64,000 nt of DNA from Oscillospiraceae bacterium (GCA_031261445.1 JAISJQ010000002.1:1-64000); one strand, 5' to 3'; positions 1 through 8,860 are shown, counted from the first letter of the stretch. The notes: generated from the letters alone by a model not told the origin. Translations and numbers: made by a program.

Positions 1-67
1 GCCGTTTTGGACGATCGAAGAATGAATACTGCATTTTGCGCCCCCTGCGCCTTCTAATTTCCCTCTC

Positions 68-73
68 ATTATA
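68..73 (-). promoter_or_regulatory. Possible leftward -10 box (TATAAT) for a gene beyond the window
   Basis: On the minus strand the sequence reads TATAAT, but the matching upstream region (ACGCAA about 16 bases away) is a poor -35. Bases 1-110 hold no convincing gene. If real, this drives a divergent gene to the left of the window. Confidence 0.25.
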
Positions 74-124
74 CCATATTTCCTCCGCTTTGCGTAGGTT
101 TTTAGAGGGACTCAATTGCTAAAC

Positions 125-153
125 TTGCAACATTGCCCCAGATATGGTATGCT
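125..153 (+). promoter_or_regulatory. Sigma-A promoter of mnmA
   Basis: TTGCAA (125-130) and TATGCT (148-153) are separated by 17 bases and lie 31 bases before the mnmA start codon. Confidence 0.6.
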
Positions 154-183
154 ATAGGCATCCTGACACAAGAGGAAGCGAAC

Positions 184-1275
184 ATGCCCCAAGCACTCAT
201 TGCCATGTCCGGCGGTGTGGATAGTTCCGCCGCCGCTTATCTCATGCAACAGGCGGGCTACGACTGCCTTGGCGCGATGATGAAGCTCTGGGACGGAGCG
301 CACGCGCCCGATGCCGAAAACGAAAGCCGCTACAAGCCCACGCGCACTTGCTGTTCTCTGGAAGATGCGCAGGACGCGCGTTCCGTGGCCACGCGCTTGG
401 GAATGCCGTTCTATGTGTTCAACTACACCGAAGCGTTCAATGCGCAGGTGATCGAGAAATTCTGCGCCGCTTATTTGGCCGGTCTGACCCCCAACCCCTG
501 TTTGGACTGCAACAAATACATGAAGTTTGATTTGCTTCTGCAACGCGGCAATTTGCTGGGTTGCTCTGCGTTGGCAACGGGACACTATGCCCGCGTGGAG
601 CGCGGCGGTTCGCGCACGCTGCTGCGCAAAGCCGTGGACGCGCACAAGGATCAGAGCTACGTGCTCTACATGCTCACGCAGGCACAGCTGGCGCAAACAC
701 ACTTTCCGCTGGGCGACATGACGAAGGCGGCCGTGCGCGATTTGGCCAAAGAGCTGGGCTTTTGGAACGCGAAAAAGCCCGACAGTCAGGACATCTGCTT
801 TGTGCCCGACGGTGACTACGGCACGATGCTGGAGCGGCGCGGCGTGCACGAAACACACAAGCACGGGGACTTCATCGACGCGGATGGCAACATTTTGGGG
901 CAACACAATGGCCAGTATCGCTACACCATCGGTCAGCGCAAGGGCTTGGGGCTGGCATTTGACGCGCCGCGCTATGTGCTCGCCAAAGACCCCGCGCAAA
1001 ACACCGTCACGCTCGGTCGCCACGAAGAGCTGGCACGGCGGGACTGCACCCTGCGAGACATCAACCTCATCGCCACTGCGCAGTTGGACGCGCCCCTGCG
1101 CGTCCGCGCACGCACACGCTATCATCAGGCAGAGTTTGCGGCGACGGTGGAACAGACAGATGCCGACACCCTGCGCCTACACTTTGACGCGCCGCAATAT
1201 GCCATCGCGCCCGGGCAGGCGGCGGTGCTGTATGACGGCGACTATGTGGTCGGCGGCGGAACTATACAGGGATGA
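184..1275 (+). CDS. mnmA: tRNA-specific 2-thiouridylase MnmA
   Basis: The 363-residue protein catalyses sulfur transfer to U34 of tRNAs for Lys, Glu and Gln, activating the base with ATP in the cytoplasm. The N-terminal PP-loop SGGVDSS (residues 9-15) binds ATP. The two family cysteines are visible: C106 in NPCLDCN and C205 in SQDICF. FVPDGDYG, GQHNGQYRYTIGQRKGLG and the C-terminal beta-barrel ending GQAAVLYDGDYVVGGG follow in the usual order, and the length is normal. The start at 184 is chosen over an upstream in-frame ATG because it is preceded by GAGGAAG and begins with the conserved segment. The stop TGA (1273-1275) is part of a repeat arm that runs on downstream. It appears to be transcribed alone. 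Confidence 0.97.
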   Translation: MPQALIAMSGGVDSSAAAYLMQQAGYDCLGAMMKLWDGAHAPDAENESRYKPTRTCCSLEDAQDARSVATRLGMPFYVFNYTEAFNAQVIEKFCAAYLAGLTPNPCLDCNKYMKFDLLLQRGNLLGCSALATGHYARVERGGSRTLLRKAVDAHKDQSYVLYMLTQAQLAQTHFPLGDMTKAAVRDLAKELGFWNAKKPDSQDICFVPDGDYGTMLERRGVHETHKHGDFIDADGNILGQHNGQYRYTIGQRKGLGLAFDAPRYVLAKDPAQNTVTLGRHEELARRDCTLRDINLIATAQLDAPLRVRARTRYHQAEFAATVEQTDADTLRLHFDAPQYAIAPGQAAVLYDGDYVVGGGTIQG

Positions 1276-1487
1276 GGATTGAGGATACAGGAGGGAGGGG
1301 GACGCGCAAAACGTTTTGTGCGCACCCCTATCCTCACCCCTCTATGGCGGGCGGCAGATTGCCGCCCCTACAGGCCTCATGCCTATATTCTCAGTCCTCA
1401 TACCTTGTAGGGGCGGCAACCTGCCGCCCGTTAATCCCCCAGAACTGCTACCTTTCCCAGCGGGCGAGCGCAGCTCACCCCTACAAA
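1273..1487 (+). repeat. Intergenic repeat block: GAGGATACAGG-type arm plus three GTAGGGGCG-family palindromes
   Basis: A purine-rich arm (GATGAGGATTGAGGATACAG) starts at the mnmA stop codon, with weak CCTCA copies near 1328 and 1390. Three palindromic units follow: 1346-1372 (GGCGGCAGATTGCCGCC core), 1407-1430 (GTAGGGGCGGCAACCTGCCG...) and 1459-1487 (ending CACCCCTAC). The last two form a back-to-back double hairpin with GTAGGGGCG at one end and its near-complement at the other. The gap 1276-1525 holds no gene. Confidence 0.7.
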
Positions 1488-1525
1488 ATAACCTCTAAAG
1501 AACCCCTAGTAAAGGAGAATTTTCT

Positions 1526-2356
1526 ATGGCCGGACGGCTTTATGTGGTGGGCACGCCCATTGGCAATTTGGGCGATTTTTCGGCGCGGGGGCGCGAGGTG
1601 TTGACGGCCTGCGACTTCATCGCCGCCGAGGACACGCGCGTAACAGCGAAGCTACTCGCACGCTTTGAAATCCGCCGCCCGTTGGTCTCCTATCACGCCC
1701 ACAATCAGCGCGACAGCGGCGAAAAAATTCTCGCGCGTCTCCTCGCGGGGGAGCATTGCGCCTTGGTGACAGACGCTGGAATGCCCGCCATCTCTGACCC
1801 CGGTGAACTGCTGGTGCGCGACGCCCGCGTCCGCGGCATTGCGGTGGAAGCCGTCCCCGGCCCAACGGCGTTTGCCACGGCGTTGGCGGTCAGCGGGATG
1901 CCCAGCGGTCGCTTTTGTTTTGAGGGCTTTCTGAGCACCAACACCGCCGCGCGGCGTGCACATATCGCCAGTCTCGTGCACGAAACGCGCACGCTGATTT
2001 TCTACGAAGCACCCCACAAGCTCCCCTACACCTTGCGCGATTTGCACAAGGCACTGGGCGACAGAGACATGGCGCTGTGCCGGGAGCTGACCAAACTGCA
2101 TGAGGAAGTCCTGCGCTTGACGCTGGGTGAGGCGGTCGCCCACGTGGCGGAGCACACGCCGCGCGGCGAGTACGTGCTGGTCATTGCGGGCGCAACGCCG
2201 CAAGAGCCCGTCGTCCTCACGCTGGATGACGCAGTGGCACTGGCGCAGGCGGAAATGGCGCAGGGCGCATCCCCCACCGCCGCCGCCAAAAGCGCCGCCA
2301 AACAAAGCGGTCAACCCCGCAGTGCGATCTATCAACAGCTTACAAGGCGAGCCTAA
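1526..2356 (+). CDS. rsmI: 16S rRNA (cytidine1402-2'-O)-methyltransferase RsmI
   Basis: The 276-residue SAM-dependent enzyme methylates the 2'-OH of C1402 in the decoding centre of 16S rRNA. It belongs to the tetrapyrrole-methylase fold. The N-terminus MAGRLYVVGTPIGNLGD is the signature start; AEDTRVT, LVTDAGMPAISDPG and AVPGPTAFATALAVSG are the SAM-binding loops in normal order, and the C-terminal helical KSAAKQSGQPRSAIYQ segment is complete. A strong AAAGGAG lies 7 bases before the ATG. The upstream gap is filled by repeats, so its promoter is unclear. The TAA stop (2354-2356) abuts an AATGAACAATG repeat. Confidence 0.97.
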   Translation: MAGRLYVVGTPIGNLGDFSARGREVLTACDFIAAEDTRVTAKLLARFEIRRPLVSYHAHNQRDSGEKILARLLAGEHCALVTDAGMPAISDPGELLVRDARVRGIAVEAVPGPTAFATALAVSGMPSGRFCFEGFLSTNTAARRAHIASLVHETRTLIFYEAPHKLPYTLRDLHKALGDRDMALCRELTKLHEEVLRLTLGEAVAHVAEHTPRGEYVLVIAGATPQEPVVLTLDDAVALAQAEMAQGASPTAAAKSAAKQSGQPRSAIYQQLTRRA

Positions 2357-2403
2357 TGAACAATGTTTTTTTGTTGACTATGGAATCACTGATGCATTCC
2401 ATT

Positions 2404-2613
2404 TGTAGGGGCGCACGGTGTGCGCCCGTTAGTCCTTGCAAATACTGCGTTTCGCCAGCGACGACTGGCACACAAGCAATTGTACATTGTTCTTTGTCAA
2501 TTGTTCATTGCTTGCCCTCTGTCCTCTGCATTTGCACCCACGCCCAAAATCTGCTATAATATCAACGCATCAGAAAAATCTAGTCTCTAGTCTCTAACAT
2601 CTAGCATCTAGCA
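2404..2613 (+). repeat. Intergenic repeat block with palindrome and three arm types
   Basis: From left to right: a GTAGGGGCGCACGGTGTGCGCCCG palindrome (2404-2429), an AATTGTACATTGTTC/CAATTGTTCATTG arm (2477-2510), a short CCTCTGTCCTCTGCA arm (2515-2530) and a TCTAGTCTCTAACATCTAGC arm (2579-2613). The promoter of the next gene lies between the third and fourth modules. Confidence 0.65.
2532..2560 (+). promoter_or_regulatory. Sigma-A promoter of the PI-PLC-like gene
   Basis: TTGCAC (2532-2537) and TATAAT (2555-2560) are 17 bases apart. The transcript would begin just before the CTAG-type repeat arm, which would therefore sit in the 5' untranslated region. Confidence 0.65.
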
Positions 2614-2625
2614 AGGAGCACCCCT

Positions 2626-3894
2626 ATGGCGAAACTGAAAGATTCGACGCCGAAGAAAATCGTGCTGATCCTCGTTTGCGCGGTCGTTGGGCTTGCGCTG
2701 GGCTTGGTCATCACCGTGGCTGTGCAGGGCACGAGCGGTTGGCACAAGTGGGAAGCCTGGCAAGAAGAGCACGTGGCCGCGCTGCAAGAACAAGCCGATG
2801 CCTACAATCCCGCCGTTTTCCCCGCAGGCGTTTTGGAAGGAAATGAGACGTATCGTGTGGGCGTGGACGTGGCAAAGCTGGGCGATGCCCGCTTCAACCA
2901 GTTGCGCGGGCTCATCACCCACAACAGCTACAAGCAAAAAATGCCGCCCGTGGGCAGCCTTGTTTTCGGCGCAGTCTCCCTCTGGGGCGGCGCGGGGCGC
3001 GGGGAGTTTGAGTACACCTTCCCGCCGCTCAACGAACAGCTCGACAGCGGCGTGATGGGTCTGGAGCTGGATCTCTCCTACACCAAAGAGGAGGACGGCA
3101 ACGCTCGCTTTTTGTTTTGCCACGCGCCCCTGCTGGACATGAATTCCTCGGCGATTGATGCCGGGACGGCACTGCGCGAAATCCGCCTGTGGAGCAAAAT
3201 GAATCCCAAACACCTGCCCATTCTTCTGCTGATCGAGCCCAAAGACGCGACCGTCAAGCCGTTCAACATCTATGGCATGGACGACGAGCACATGCCAGAT
3301 TTTGAGAAGTTGCTACGCGAGAATCTGGGCGATTCGCTCATCACGCCAGCGAATTTTCTGGGCGACTATGCGGACTTTGCCGCCCTGCGCAAAGAGAACG
3401 ATTGGCCGCTTTTGAAGAACATGCTGGGCAAGGTGGTTGTGCTCCTGCACCCCAGCGACGTGACAGCGGCTTACGTCCAAAGCGATCCCACATTGCGCAC
3501 GCAGGGCATGTTCCCCGCGCTGAACTATGACCACCCGCAGGCCTCCATTGTGCTGTGCAATGACCCCAAAGAGGCACTGGAACGCCGCGCTGAGCTGATT
3601 GACGAGAAGAACCTGATTGTGCGTGCGCGGCTGGATGTCTGGCCGGAATATTCCGCCGAACGCTACGCGCAGAGCATGGCCAGCGGTGCGCAGTGGCTGA
3701 GCACGGACTACCCGCCGCGCAAGGATCGGCTCGGCAAAACGCCGCTGTATTACGGGCTGACGCTCGGAGACGAGGAGAACTATTTTCTCATGCCACAGCA
3801 GCCACCCGCGCGGGGCGAAGCCGTCGCGGAGAGTGACAACACCTATCACGTGGCCACCTTCCCCGGTGGCGGCACGGCGGAGATTGTTGTCTAG
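2626..3894 (+). CDS. Membrane-anchored PI-PLC-like phosphodiesterase (Ca2+-dependent PI-PLC-C1-like family)
   Basis: The 422-residue protein has one N-terminal membrane segment (about residues 11-34) and an extracellular TIM-barrel-like domain. The motif RGLITHNSYKQ carries the presumed first catalytic histidine (H99), and FCHAPLL the second (H166); GLELDLSY supplies an acidic metal-binding pair. These match my memory of the Ca2+-dependent phosphoinositide phospholipase C branch of the PLC-like superfamily. The substrate (phosphatidylinositol or another glycerophosphodiester) cannot be read from sequence. AAGGAG precedes the ATG. It has its own promoter and no operon partner. The TAG stop lies inside a CTAGTGAATAGTG repeat arm. 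Confidence 0.75.
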   Translation: MAKLKDSTPKKIVLILVCAVVGLALGLVITVAVQGTSGWHKWEAWQEEHVAALQEQADAYNPAVFPAGVLEGNETYRVGVDVAKLGDARFNQLRGLITHNSYKQKMPPVGSLVFGAVSLWGGAGRGEFEYTFPPLNEQLDSGVMGLELDLSYTKEEDGNARFLFCHAPLLDMNSSAIDAGTALREIRLWSKMNPKHLPILLLIEPKDATVKPFNIYGMDDEHMPDFEKLLRENLGDSLITPANFLGDYADFAALRKENDWPLLKNMLGKVVVLLHPSDVTAAYVQSDPTLRTQGMFPALNYDHPQASIVLCNDPKEALERRAELIDEKNLIVRARLDVWPEYSAERYAQSMASGAQWLSTDYPPRKDRLGKTPLYYGLTLGDEENYFLMPQQPPARGEAVAESDNTYHVATFPGGGTAEIVV

Positions 3895-3987
3895 TGAATA
3901 GTGTATAGTGAATAGGTGTTGGGAGAAAACGTTGTGAACGTCTTTGAGAAGAGCAGGTTTGATGTAGAGTCTAGTCTCTAGTCTCTA
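3891..3987 (+). repeat. GTGAATAG-type and TAGTCTCTAG-type repeat arms
   Basis: CTAGTGAATAGTGTATAGTG (from 3891, running to 3916) begins with the stop codon of the preceding gene. A second, unrelated arm, CTAGTCTCTAGTCTC, lies at 3965-3987 just ahead of the valS promoter. The 50 bases between them show nothing recognisable. Confidence 0.6.
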
Positions 3988-4003
3988 AAATCCATCCTCT
4001 AGC

Positions 4004-4032
4004 TTGACAATCCACCCGCACTGTGGTATAAT
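4004..4032 (+). promoter_or_regulatory. Consensus sigma-A promoter of valS
   Basis: TTGACA (4004-4009) and TATAAT (4027-4032) are both perfect consensus with a 17-base spacer. Transcription would start near 4039, just before the T-box leader. Confidence 0.9.
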
Positions 4033-4042
4033 CCCCCAGACA

Positions 4043-4297
4043 AGTGAATAACAAAGCGATGATGGAGATTTGTTCGCTCGCTCTTCCTCTTTAGAGAGCA
4101 GTCGTTCGGTGCAAGACTGCGGGGAAACGAGACGACTCGTCACTCCAGAGCGCGGGAAGAACCCGAAAGTTCGGCAGTAGAACCCGCCGGTGAACACACA
4201 CCGTCAACAAAGACAAGAGCGCGCGGCACTCGCCGCGAACTTAGGTGGTAACGCGGTCACTCGCCCTAAGATGCAGGTCATCTTAGGGTATTTTTTA
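4043..4297 (+). ncRNA. T-box riboswitch controlling valS (specifier GUC)
   Basis: This leader senses uncharged tRNA-Val and chooses between terminator and antiterminator. The T-box AGGTGGTAACGCGG is at 4243-4256. The intrinsic terminator is a perfect 10-bp stem, CCCTAAGATG (4264-4273) with CATCTTAGGG (4279-4288), followed by TATTTTTTA. In stem I, TGGAG (4063-4067) pairs with CTCCA (4143-4147), placing GTC (4139-4141, a Val codon) followed by A in the specifier loop; CGGTGCAAGACTG (from 4110) fits the distal part of stem I. The codon agrees with the downstream gene. Confidence 0.93.
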
Positions 4298-4308
4298 GGA
4301 GGAACACC

Positions 4309-6696
4309 ATGGCAGAATTTGAAAAACGTTACGACGGGCTCGCCGTTGAGAAAGAAATGCAGGCCTTTTGGGCGGCGGAGAAAATCTACGACTTCCACAA
4401 GGACGGCGCACGGCCGCTCTATTCCATCGACACCCCGCCCCCCACGGTGAGCGGTAGCCTGCACATCGGGCACATTTTCAGCTACACGCAGGCAGAGATG
4501 ATCGCGCGATTCCGCCGGATGCAGGGCTTCAACGTGTTCTATCCGTTTGGCTTTGACGACAACGGTCTGCCGTCTGAGCGCTTGGTAGAGAAAGAAACGG
4601 GCATCCGCGCCAGCGACCTGCCGCGCAGTGAATTCCGCGAAAAATGCATGTCCATCACGCAGCGCTACGAGGACGAGTTCAAGGCGCTGTGGAAGAGCAT
4701 GGGCTTCTCTTGCGACTGGAATCTTCAGTACTCCACCGTGAGCCTGAACACCCAGCGGCTTTCGCAAAAGTCGTTTCTGGATCTTGCGCGGGACGGGCAC
4801 GCCTACATCAAAGAATCCCCCGTGCTTTGGTGCACCGAATGCCGCACCTCTATTGCGCAGGCGGAGCTCGATTCCAAAGACATCGACTCTTTCTTCCACT
4901 ATATCCCCTTCACCATTGAGGGCAAGGTGCTGGAGATTGCCACCACTCGCCCCGAACTGCTCTACGGCGTGGTGTGCGTATTCGTCAATCCAGAGGACGA
5001 GCGTTACACGCATCTGGTCGGCAAGCGCGTAAAAGTGCCGCTGTATGACTTTGACGTCCCCCTGCTGACCGACGACAAGGTGGCCATCGACAAGGGCACG
5101 GGCGCGGTGATGTGCGCCACCTTTGGCGACACCACCGACGTGGAGTGGGTCGCCCAGCACGATCTGCCCTATAAAAAAGTGATCCTCGCCGATGGACACA
5201 TGGCCGATGACGTGCCCTTCATTGCGGGGCTACGCACCAAAGCCGCCCGCAAGGAGATTGTGCGCCTGCTGGAAGAGCAAAACCTGCTCATCAAGTCCAA
5301 AAAGCTCACGCACATCGTCTCTGTCCACGAGCGATGCGGCACGGAGGTGGAAATTATCCCCTCTCGCCAGTGGTATATTGACGTGCTCAGCCGCAAGAAA
5401 GAACTGCTCGAAGCGGGCGATAAAATCAAGTGGAATCCGCCGCAATTCAAGACCCGCTATGTCAATTGGGTGGAGAACCTGAAGTGGGATTGGTGCATCT
5501 CGCGCCAGCGGTATTTTGGCATCCCCATCCCCGTATGGTACTGCCAAAGCTGCGGCGCACCGCACTACGCCAGCGCGGAGCAACTGCCCGTCAACCCCAT
5601 GGAAACGCCGTATGTGGGCACTTGCGCTTGCGGCAGCACGGAGTTTCTCCCCGACAGCGCGGTGCTCGACACGTGGGCGACCAGCTCCATCACGCCGCTG
5701 ATCAATCAGGACAAGGCCGCCGAATATGGCATCGCGCCCGAAGACTTTGCGCCCATGTCCATGCGCACACAGGCGCACGAAATCATTCGCACATGGGCGT
5801 TTTACACCATTGCCAAAAGCCTGTACCACACGGGCGAAATCCCGTGGGACGAGACGATGATTTGCGGCTTTGTGCTGGCCAAACCCGGAGAGAAAATCAG
5901 CAAGTCCAAAAACAACGCCAAGCTCTCGCCGCAAGCGTTGATTGACACCTACTCCGCCGACGCCATCCGCTATTGGGCGGCCAGTGCGCGGCTGGGCACG
6001 GACACGTATTTCGACATTCAAGACATGCAGGACACATCCAAACGCATGATCACGAAGCTGTGGAATTCCTCTAAGTTCGTGCTCTCGCACCTGACGGATT
6101 TCGATCCGGCCTACGCCCCTGCCAAGCTCCTGCCCGTGGATCGCTGGATCATTGAGCGCACGAACGAGGCGATTCTCGGCGCGGTGAAGTGGTTGAATAG
6201 CTACGAAATCGGTTTGGCACGCAAACTGGTGGACGACCTGTTCTGGAAGGATCTGTGCGACAACTACATCGAGATCGTCAAAGAACGGCTCTACCAACCC
6301 GACATCCACGGCGGAGAGGCACGCAAGTCGGCGCAGTACGCCATCTACTACTGCCTGCTCACGGTGCTGAAGATGTACGCCATCTACATCCCGCACGAGA
6401 CGGAGTATATCTACCAGAAGGCGTTGCGAGAATTCGACGGTGCAAAGTCCATCCACCTGACGCAGTGGCCGAAACCTGCATCTGTTGATGCCGACCTGCT
6501 GGCCTTCGGCGAGACGCTGAAAGCCGCCGTAGCTGAGGTGCGCAAGTACAAATCGGAAAACAACCTCTCCATGCGTGCCGATGTGGAGAGCGCCACCATT
6601 GTGGGCAGCCAGCAGTTCGCCGACTGGTTGCGCGAGAGCGAAGCGGATTTCCGCGCCTGCACCCATGCGCAGGAGATTGTGTACGAGTTGACGTAA
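4309..6696 (+). CDS. valS: Valyl-tRNA synthetase
   Basis: The 795-residue class I synthetase charges tRNA-Val. The Rossmann-fold signatures are HIGH (H52-H55) and KISKS (529-533). A CP1 editing domain (TTRPELLYG... GTGAVMCATFGD) and a zinc-like CQSC...CACG pair near residues 410-445 are present. The anticodon-binding domain starts near residue 600. It is shorter than the roughly 880-residue Bacillus/E. coli enzyme and lacks the usual long C-terminal coiled coil, so it looks like the compact archaeal-type ValRS found in some Clostridia. AGGAGG precedes the ATG. The T-box leader with a GUC specifier confirms the amino acid. Confidence 0.95.
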   Translation: MAEFEKRYDGLAVEKEMQAFWAAEKIYDFHKDGARPLYSIDTPPPTVSGSLHIGHIFSYTQAEMIARFRRMQGFNVFYPFGFDDNGLPSERLVEKETGIRASDLPRSEFREKCMSITQRYEDEFKALWKSMGFSCDWNLQYSTVSLNTQRLSQKSFLDLARDGHAYIKESPVLWCTECRTSIAQAELDSKDIDSFFHYIPFTIEGKVLEIATTRPELLYGVVCVFVNPEDERYTHLVGKRVKVPLYDFDVPLLTDDKVAIDKGTGAVMCATFGDTTDVEWVAQHDLPYKKVILADGHMADDVPFIAGLRTKAARKEIVRLLEEQNLLIKSKKLTHIVSVHERCGTEVEIIPSRQWYIDVLSRKKELLEAGDKIKWNPPQFKTRYVNWVENLKWDWCISRQRYFGIPIPVWYCQSCGAPHYASAEQLPVNPMETPYVGTCACGSTEFLPDSAVLDTWATSSITPLINQDKAAEYGIAPEDFAPMSMRTQAHEIIRTWAFYTIAKSLYHTGEIPWDETMICGFVLAKPGEKISKSKNNAKLSPQALIDTYSADAIRYWAASARLGTDTYFDIQDMQDTSKRMITKLWNSSKFVLSHLTDFDPAYAPAKLLPVDRWIIERTNEAILGAVKWLNSYEIGLARKLVDDLFWKDLCDNYIEIVKERLYQPDIHGGEARKSAQYAIYYCLLTVLKMYAIYIPHETEYIYQKALREFDGAKSIHLTQWPKPASVDADLLAFGETLKAAVAEVRKYKSENNLSMRADVESATIVGSQQFADWLRESEADFRACTHAQEIVYELT

Positions 6697-6707
6697 TGTC
6701 AAAGATA

Positions 6708-6747
6708 AGCGCTGTGTTCACCGAGGTGTGAGCACAGCGCTTTTTGT
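6708..6747 (+). terminator. Rho-independent terminator of valS
   Basis: AGCGCTGTG (6708-6716) pairs with CACAGCGCT (6733-6741), extended inside by further TCAC/GTGA pairing, followed by TTTTGTTT. It lies 11 bases after the valS stop codon. Confidence 0.9.
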
Positions 6748-6750
6748 TTA

Positions 6751-6776
6751 GCGGGCACGCCATGGCGTGCCCCTAC
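6751..6776 (+). repeat. GTAGGGGCG-family palindrome
   Basis: GCGGGCACGCCATGGCGTGC followed by CCCTAC is one half-unit of the dispersed palindrome family, placed between the convergent ends of valS and glutamine synthetase. Confidence 0.65.
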
Positions 6777-6781
6777 GTTGT

Positions 6782-8860
6782 TCAATAGAACAGCAGATCG
6801 CCGTAGGTCGGATAGGGCAAGGCCTCACGCGCGAGCAGCGGCTCAAGCTTGTCGCCGTAGGCACGCAGCGCGCTGAGCGCGGGTAGGAGTGCGTCACGGC
6901 AGTAGGCGGCCTGTGCAGCAGCCTCTTCGAGCGCATCCAAACCCGTGACGGCGGCGTCTAAGGCAGCTTTGGCATCCACGAAAGAGGCCACAATCGTGTC
7001 GATCTCTTCCACAAGGGCGATCTCCGTCTTGGCCGTCAGGCTCAGCTTTGCCTTGATGTTGGCGGATTTGGCCAGCGTGCCGGAATATGCCAGCGCGGCG
7101 GGGAGGATGTCCTTCTGCGCCATTTCGGCGGCGGTTAGGGCTTCAATGCGGATGGCCTTGGCGTAGGCTTCCTGCATAATCTCCGTGCGGCTCTCTACTT
7201 CCGCGGCGGTGAAGATGCCGTGGCGGGCAAAGAGCGCAATGTTCTCAGGCGCAGCAAAGTAGGGATACGCGTCGGCGGCGGTGCGCAGATTCAGCAAGCC
7301 ACGTGTGGCGGCTTCCTCCAACCACGCGGGCGCATAGTTGTTGCCATTGAAGATGATGCGAGCGTGCGCCACAACGGTCTCTTTGATGAGGGCTTTGGCG
7401 GCGGCTTCAAAGTCGGCCGCGCCTTCCAGCGCATTGGCAAAGCCGGTGAGTACGTCCGCGACAGCCGTGTTGAGGATGATGTTCGCGCCCGCGATGGAGT
7501 TGCTCGAACCCAGCATACGGAACTCGAACTTGTTGCCCGTGAACGCAAAGGGCGAGGTGCGGTTGCGGTCGGTGGTGTCCTTCACAAAGTCCGGCACGGC
7601 CTTGACACCAGACGCTAAGCTGGCGGCGGCGGCGGCAACGTAGGGCGACCCAGAGGCGATGGCCTCCAACACGGCGGCCAGCTCGTCGCCCACAAACATG
7701 CTGATGACGGCGGGCGGAGCTTCATTCGCGCCCAAACGGTGGTCATTGGCGGCGGAGGCGACGGACACGCGCAGCAGATCTTGGTGGTTATCCACGGCGG
7801 CAATCACGGCGGCCAGGAACAGCAGGAAGCGTGTGTTCTCAAAGGGCTTGTCGCCCGGCTCAAGGAGGTTGTCGCCCTCTAGCGTGGAGATGCTCCAGTT
7901 GTTGTGTTTGCCGCTGCCGTTGACGCCCGCGAAGGGTTTCTCGTGGAGCAGGCAGACCAAACCGTGCTTTTCGGCGACTTTCTTCATGACCTCCATGGTC
8001 AGCTGGTTGTGGTCGGTGGCGATGTTGGTGTTGCCGAAAATGGGCGCTAGTTCGTGCTGGGCGGGCGCGACTTCGTTGTGCTGCGTCTTGGCCAAAATCC
8101 CCAGCTTCCACAGCTCCTCGTTCAGGTCGGACATATACGCCGAGACCTCCGCGCGGATTGCGCCAAAATATTGGTCGTCTAGCTCCTGCCCTTTGGGGCT
8201 CGGTGCGCCAAAGAGGGTGCGGCCAGTGTAGACCAGATCTTTGCGCTTGACAAAGAGTTCTTGGGGCACTAAAAAGTACTCCTGCTCTGGGCCGACGGTG
8301 GTGATGACGCGGGTGGTCTGTTGGCCAAAGAGCTTGAGCACGCGCACGGCGGACTTGCTCACGGCGTGCATGGAGCGCAGGAGCGGCGTTTTCCAGTCGA
8401 GCACTTCGCCGCTGTAGCTCAAAAACACGGTGGGAATGCACAGGATGCCGTCTTTGATGAACGCCGGGCTGGTGGGGTCCCAGGCGGTGTAGCCCCGCGC
8501 TTCAAATGTGGCACGCAGGCCGCCGCTGGGGAAGCTGGAGGCATCCGGCTCGCCCTTGATGAGCTCTTTGCCGGAGAATTCGTTGAGCACCGTACCGCCG
8601 CTCTGGGGGCTGATGAAGCTGTCGTGCTTTTCGGCGGTGATGCCAGTGAGGGGCTGGAACCAGTGGGTAAAGTGGGTGACACCCTTTTCAACTGCCCAGT
8701 CTTTCATGGCGTTGGCCACCACGTTGGCCACGCTCACGTCTAGGTCTGCACCGCTTTCGATGGTGGCACGCAGGGCTTTGTAGACGGGCTTGGGCAGGAC
8801 GGCCTTTTGCGTCTCGTCGCCAAAGACGTTGCTGCCAAAGAGTTCGGGGATGTTTGCCAT
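6782..8860 (-). CDS. glnN: Glutamine synthetase, type III (GlnN)
   Basis: The 692-residue enzyme makes glutamine from glutamate, ammonia and ATP. Its length and organisation (N-terminal MANIPELFGSNVFGD, then THWFQPLTG, the GPEQEYFLV metal motif, AKTQHNEVAPAQHE, the FAGVNGSGKHNNWS ATP loop, then GSSNSIAGAN and a long C-terminal helical region) are those of type III glutamine synthetase, not the 450-residue GlnA. GTAAGGAG precedes the chosen ATG at 8860; an upstream in-frame extension has no family similarity. It lies divergently from the glutamate synthase operon, so both arms of GS-GOGAT sit together. The PII-independent regulation expected of type III enzymes cannot be judged here. Confidence 0.96.
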   Translation of the reverse strand: MANIPELFGSNVFGDETQKAVLPKPVYKALRATIESGADLDVSVANVVANAMKDWAVEKGVTHFTHWFQPLTGITAEKHDSFISPQSGGTVLNEFSGKELIKGEPDASSFPSGGLRATFEARGYTAWDPTSPAFIKDGILCIPTVFLSYSGEVLDWKTPLLRSMHAVSKSAVRVLKLFGQQTTRVITTVGPEQEYFLVPQELFVKRKDLVYTGRTLFGAPSPKGQELDDQYFGAIRAEVSAYMSDLNEELWKLGILAKTQHNEVAPAQHELAPIFGNTNIATDHNQLTMEVMKKVAEKHGLVCLLHEKPFAGVNGSGKHNNWSISTLEGDNLLEPGDKPFENTRFLLFLAAVIAAVDNHQDLLRVSVASAANDHRLGANEAPPAVISMFVGDELAAVLEAIASGSPYVAAAAASLASGVKAVPDFVKDTTDRNRTSPFAFTGNKFEFRMLGSSNSIAGANIILNTAVADVLTGFANALEGAADFEAAAKALIKETVVAHARIIFNGNNYAPAWLEEAATRGLLNLRTAADAYPYFAAPENIALFARHGIFTAAEVESRTEIMQEAYAKAIRIEALTAAEMAQKDILPAALAYSGTLAKSANIKAKLSLTAKTEIALVEEIDTIVASFVDAKAALDAAVTGLDALEEAAAQAAYCRDALLPALSALRAYGDKLEPLLAREALPYPTYGDLLFY

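Noticed and set aside
112..1125. 337-residue open frame opposite mnmA
   Set aside because: Antisense to mnmA, no initiation signal and no recognisable protein features.
5230..6702. 490-residue open frame opposite valS
   Set aside because: Fully antisense to a confidently identified gene; composition is a mirror of valS codon use.
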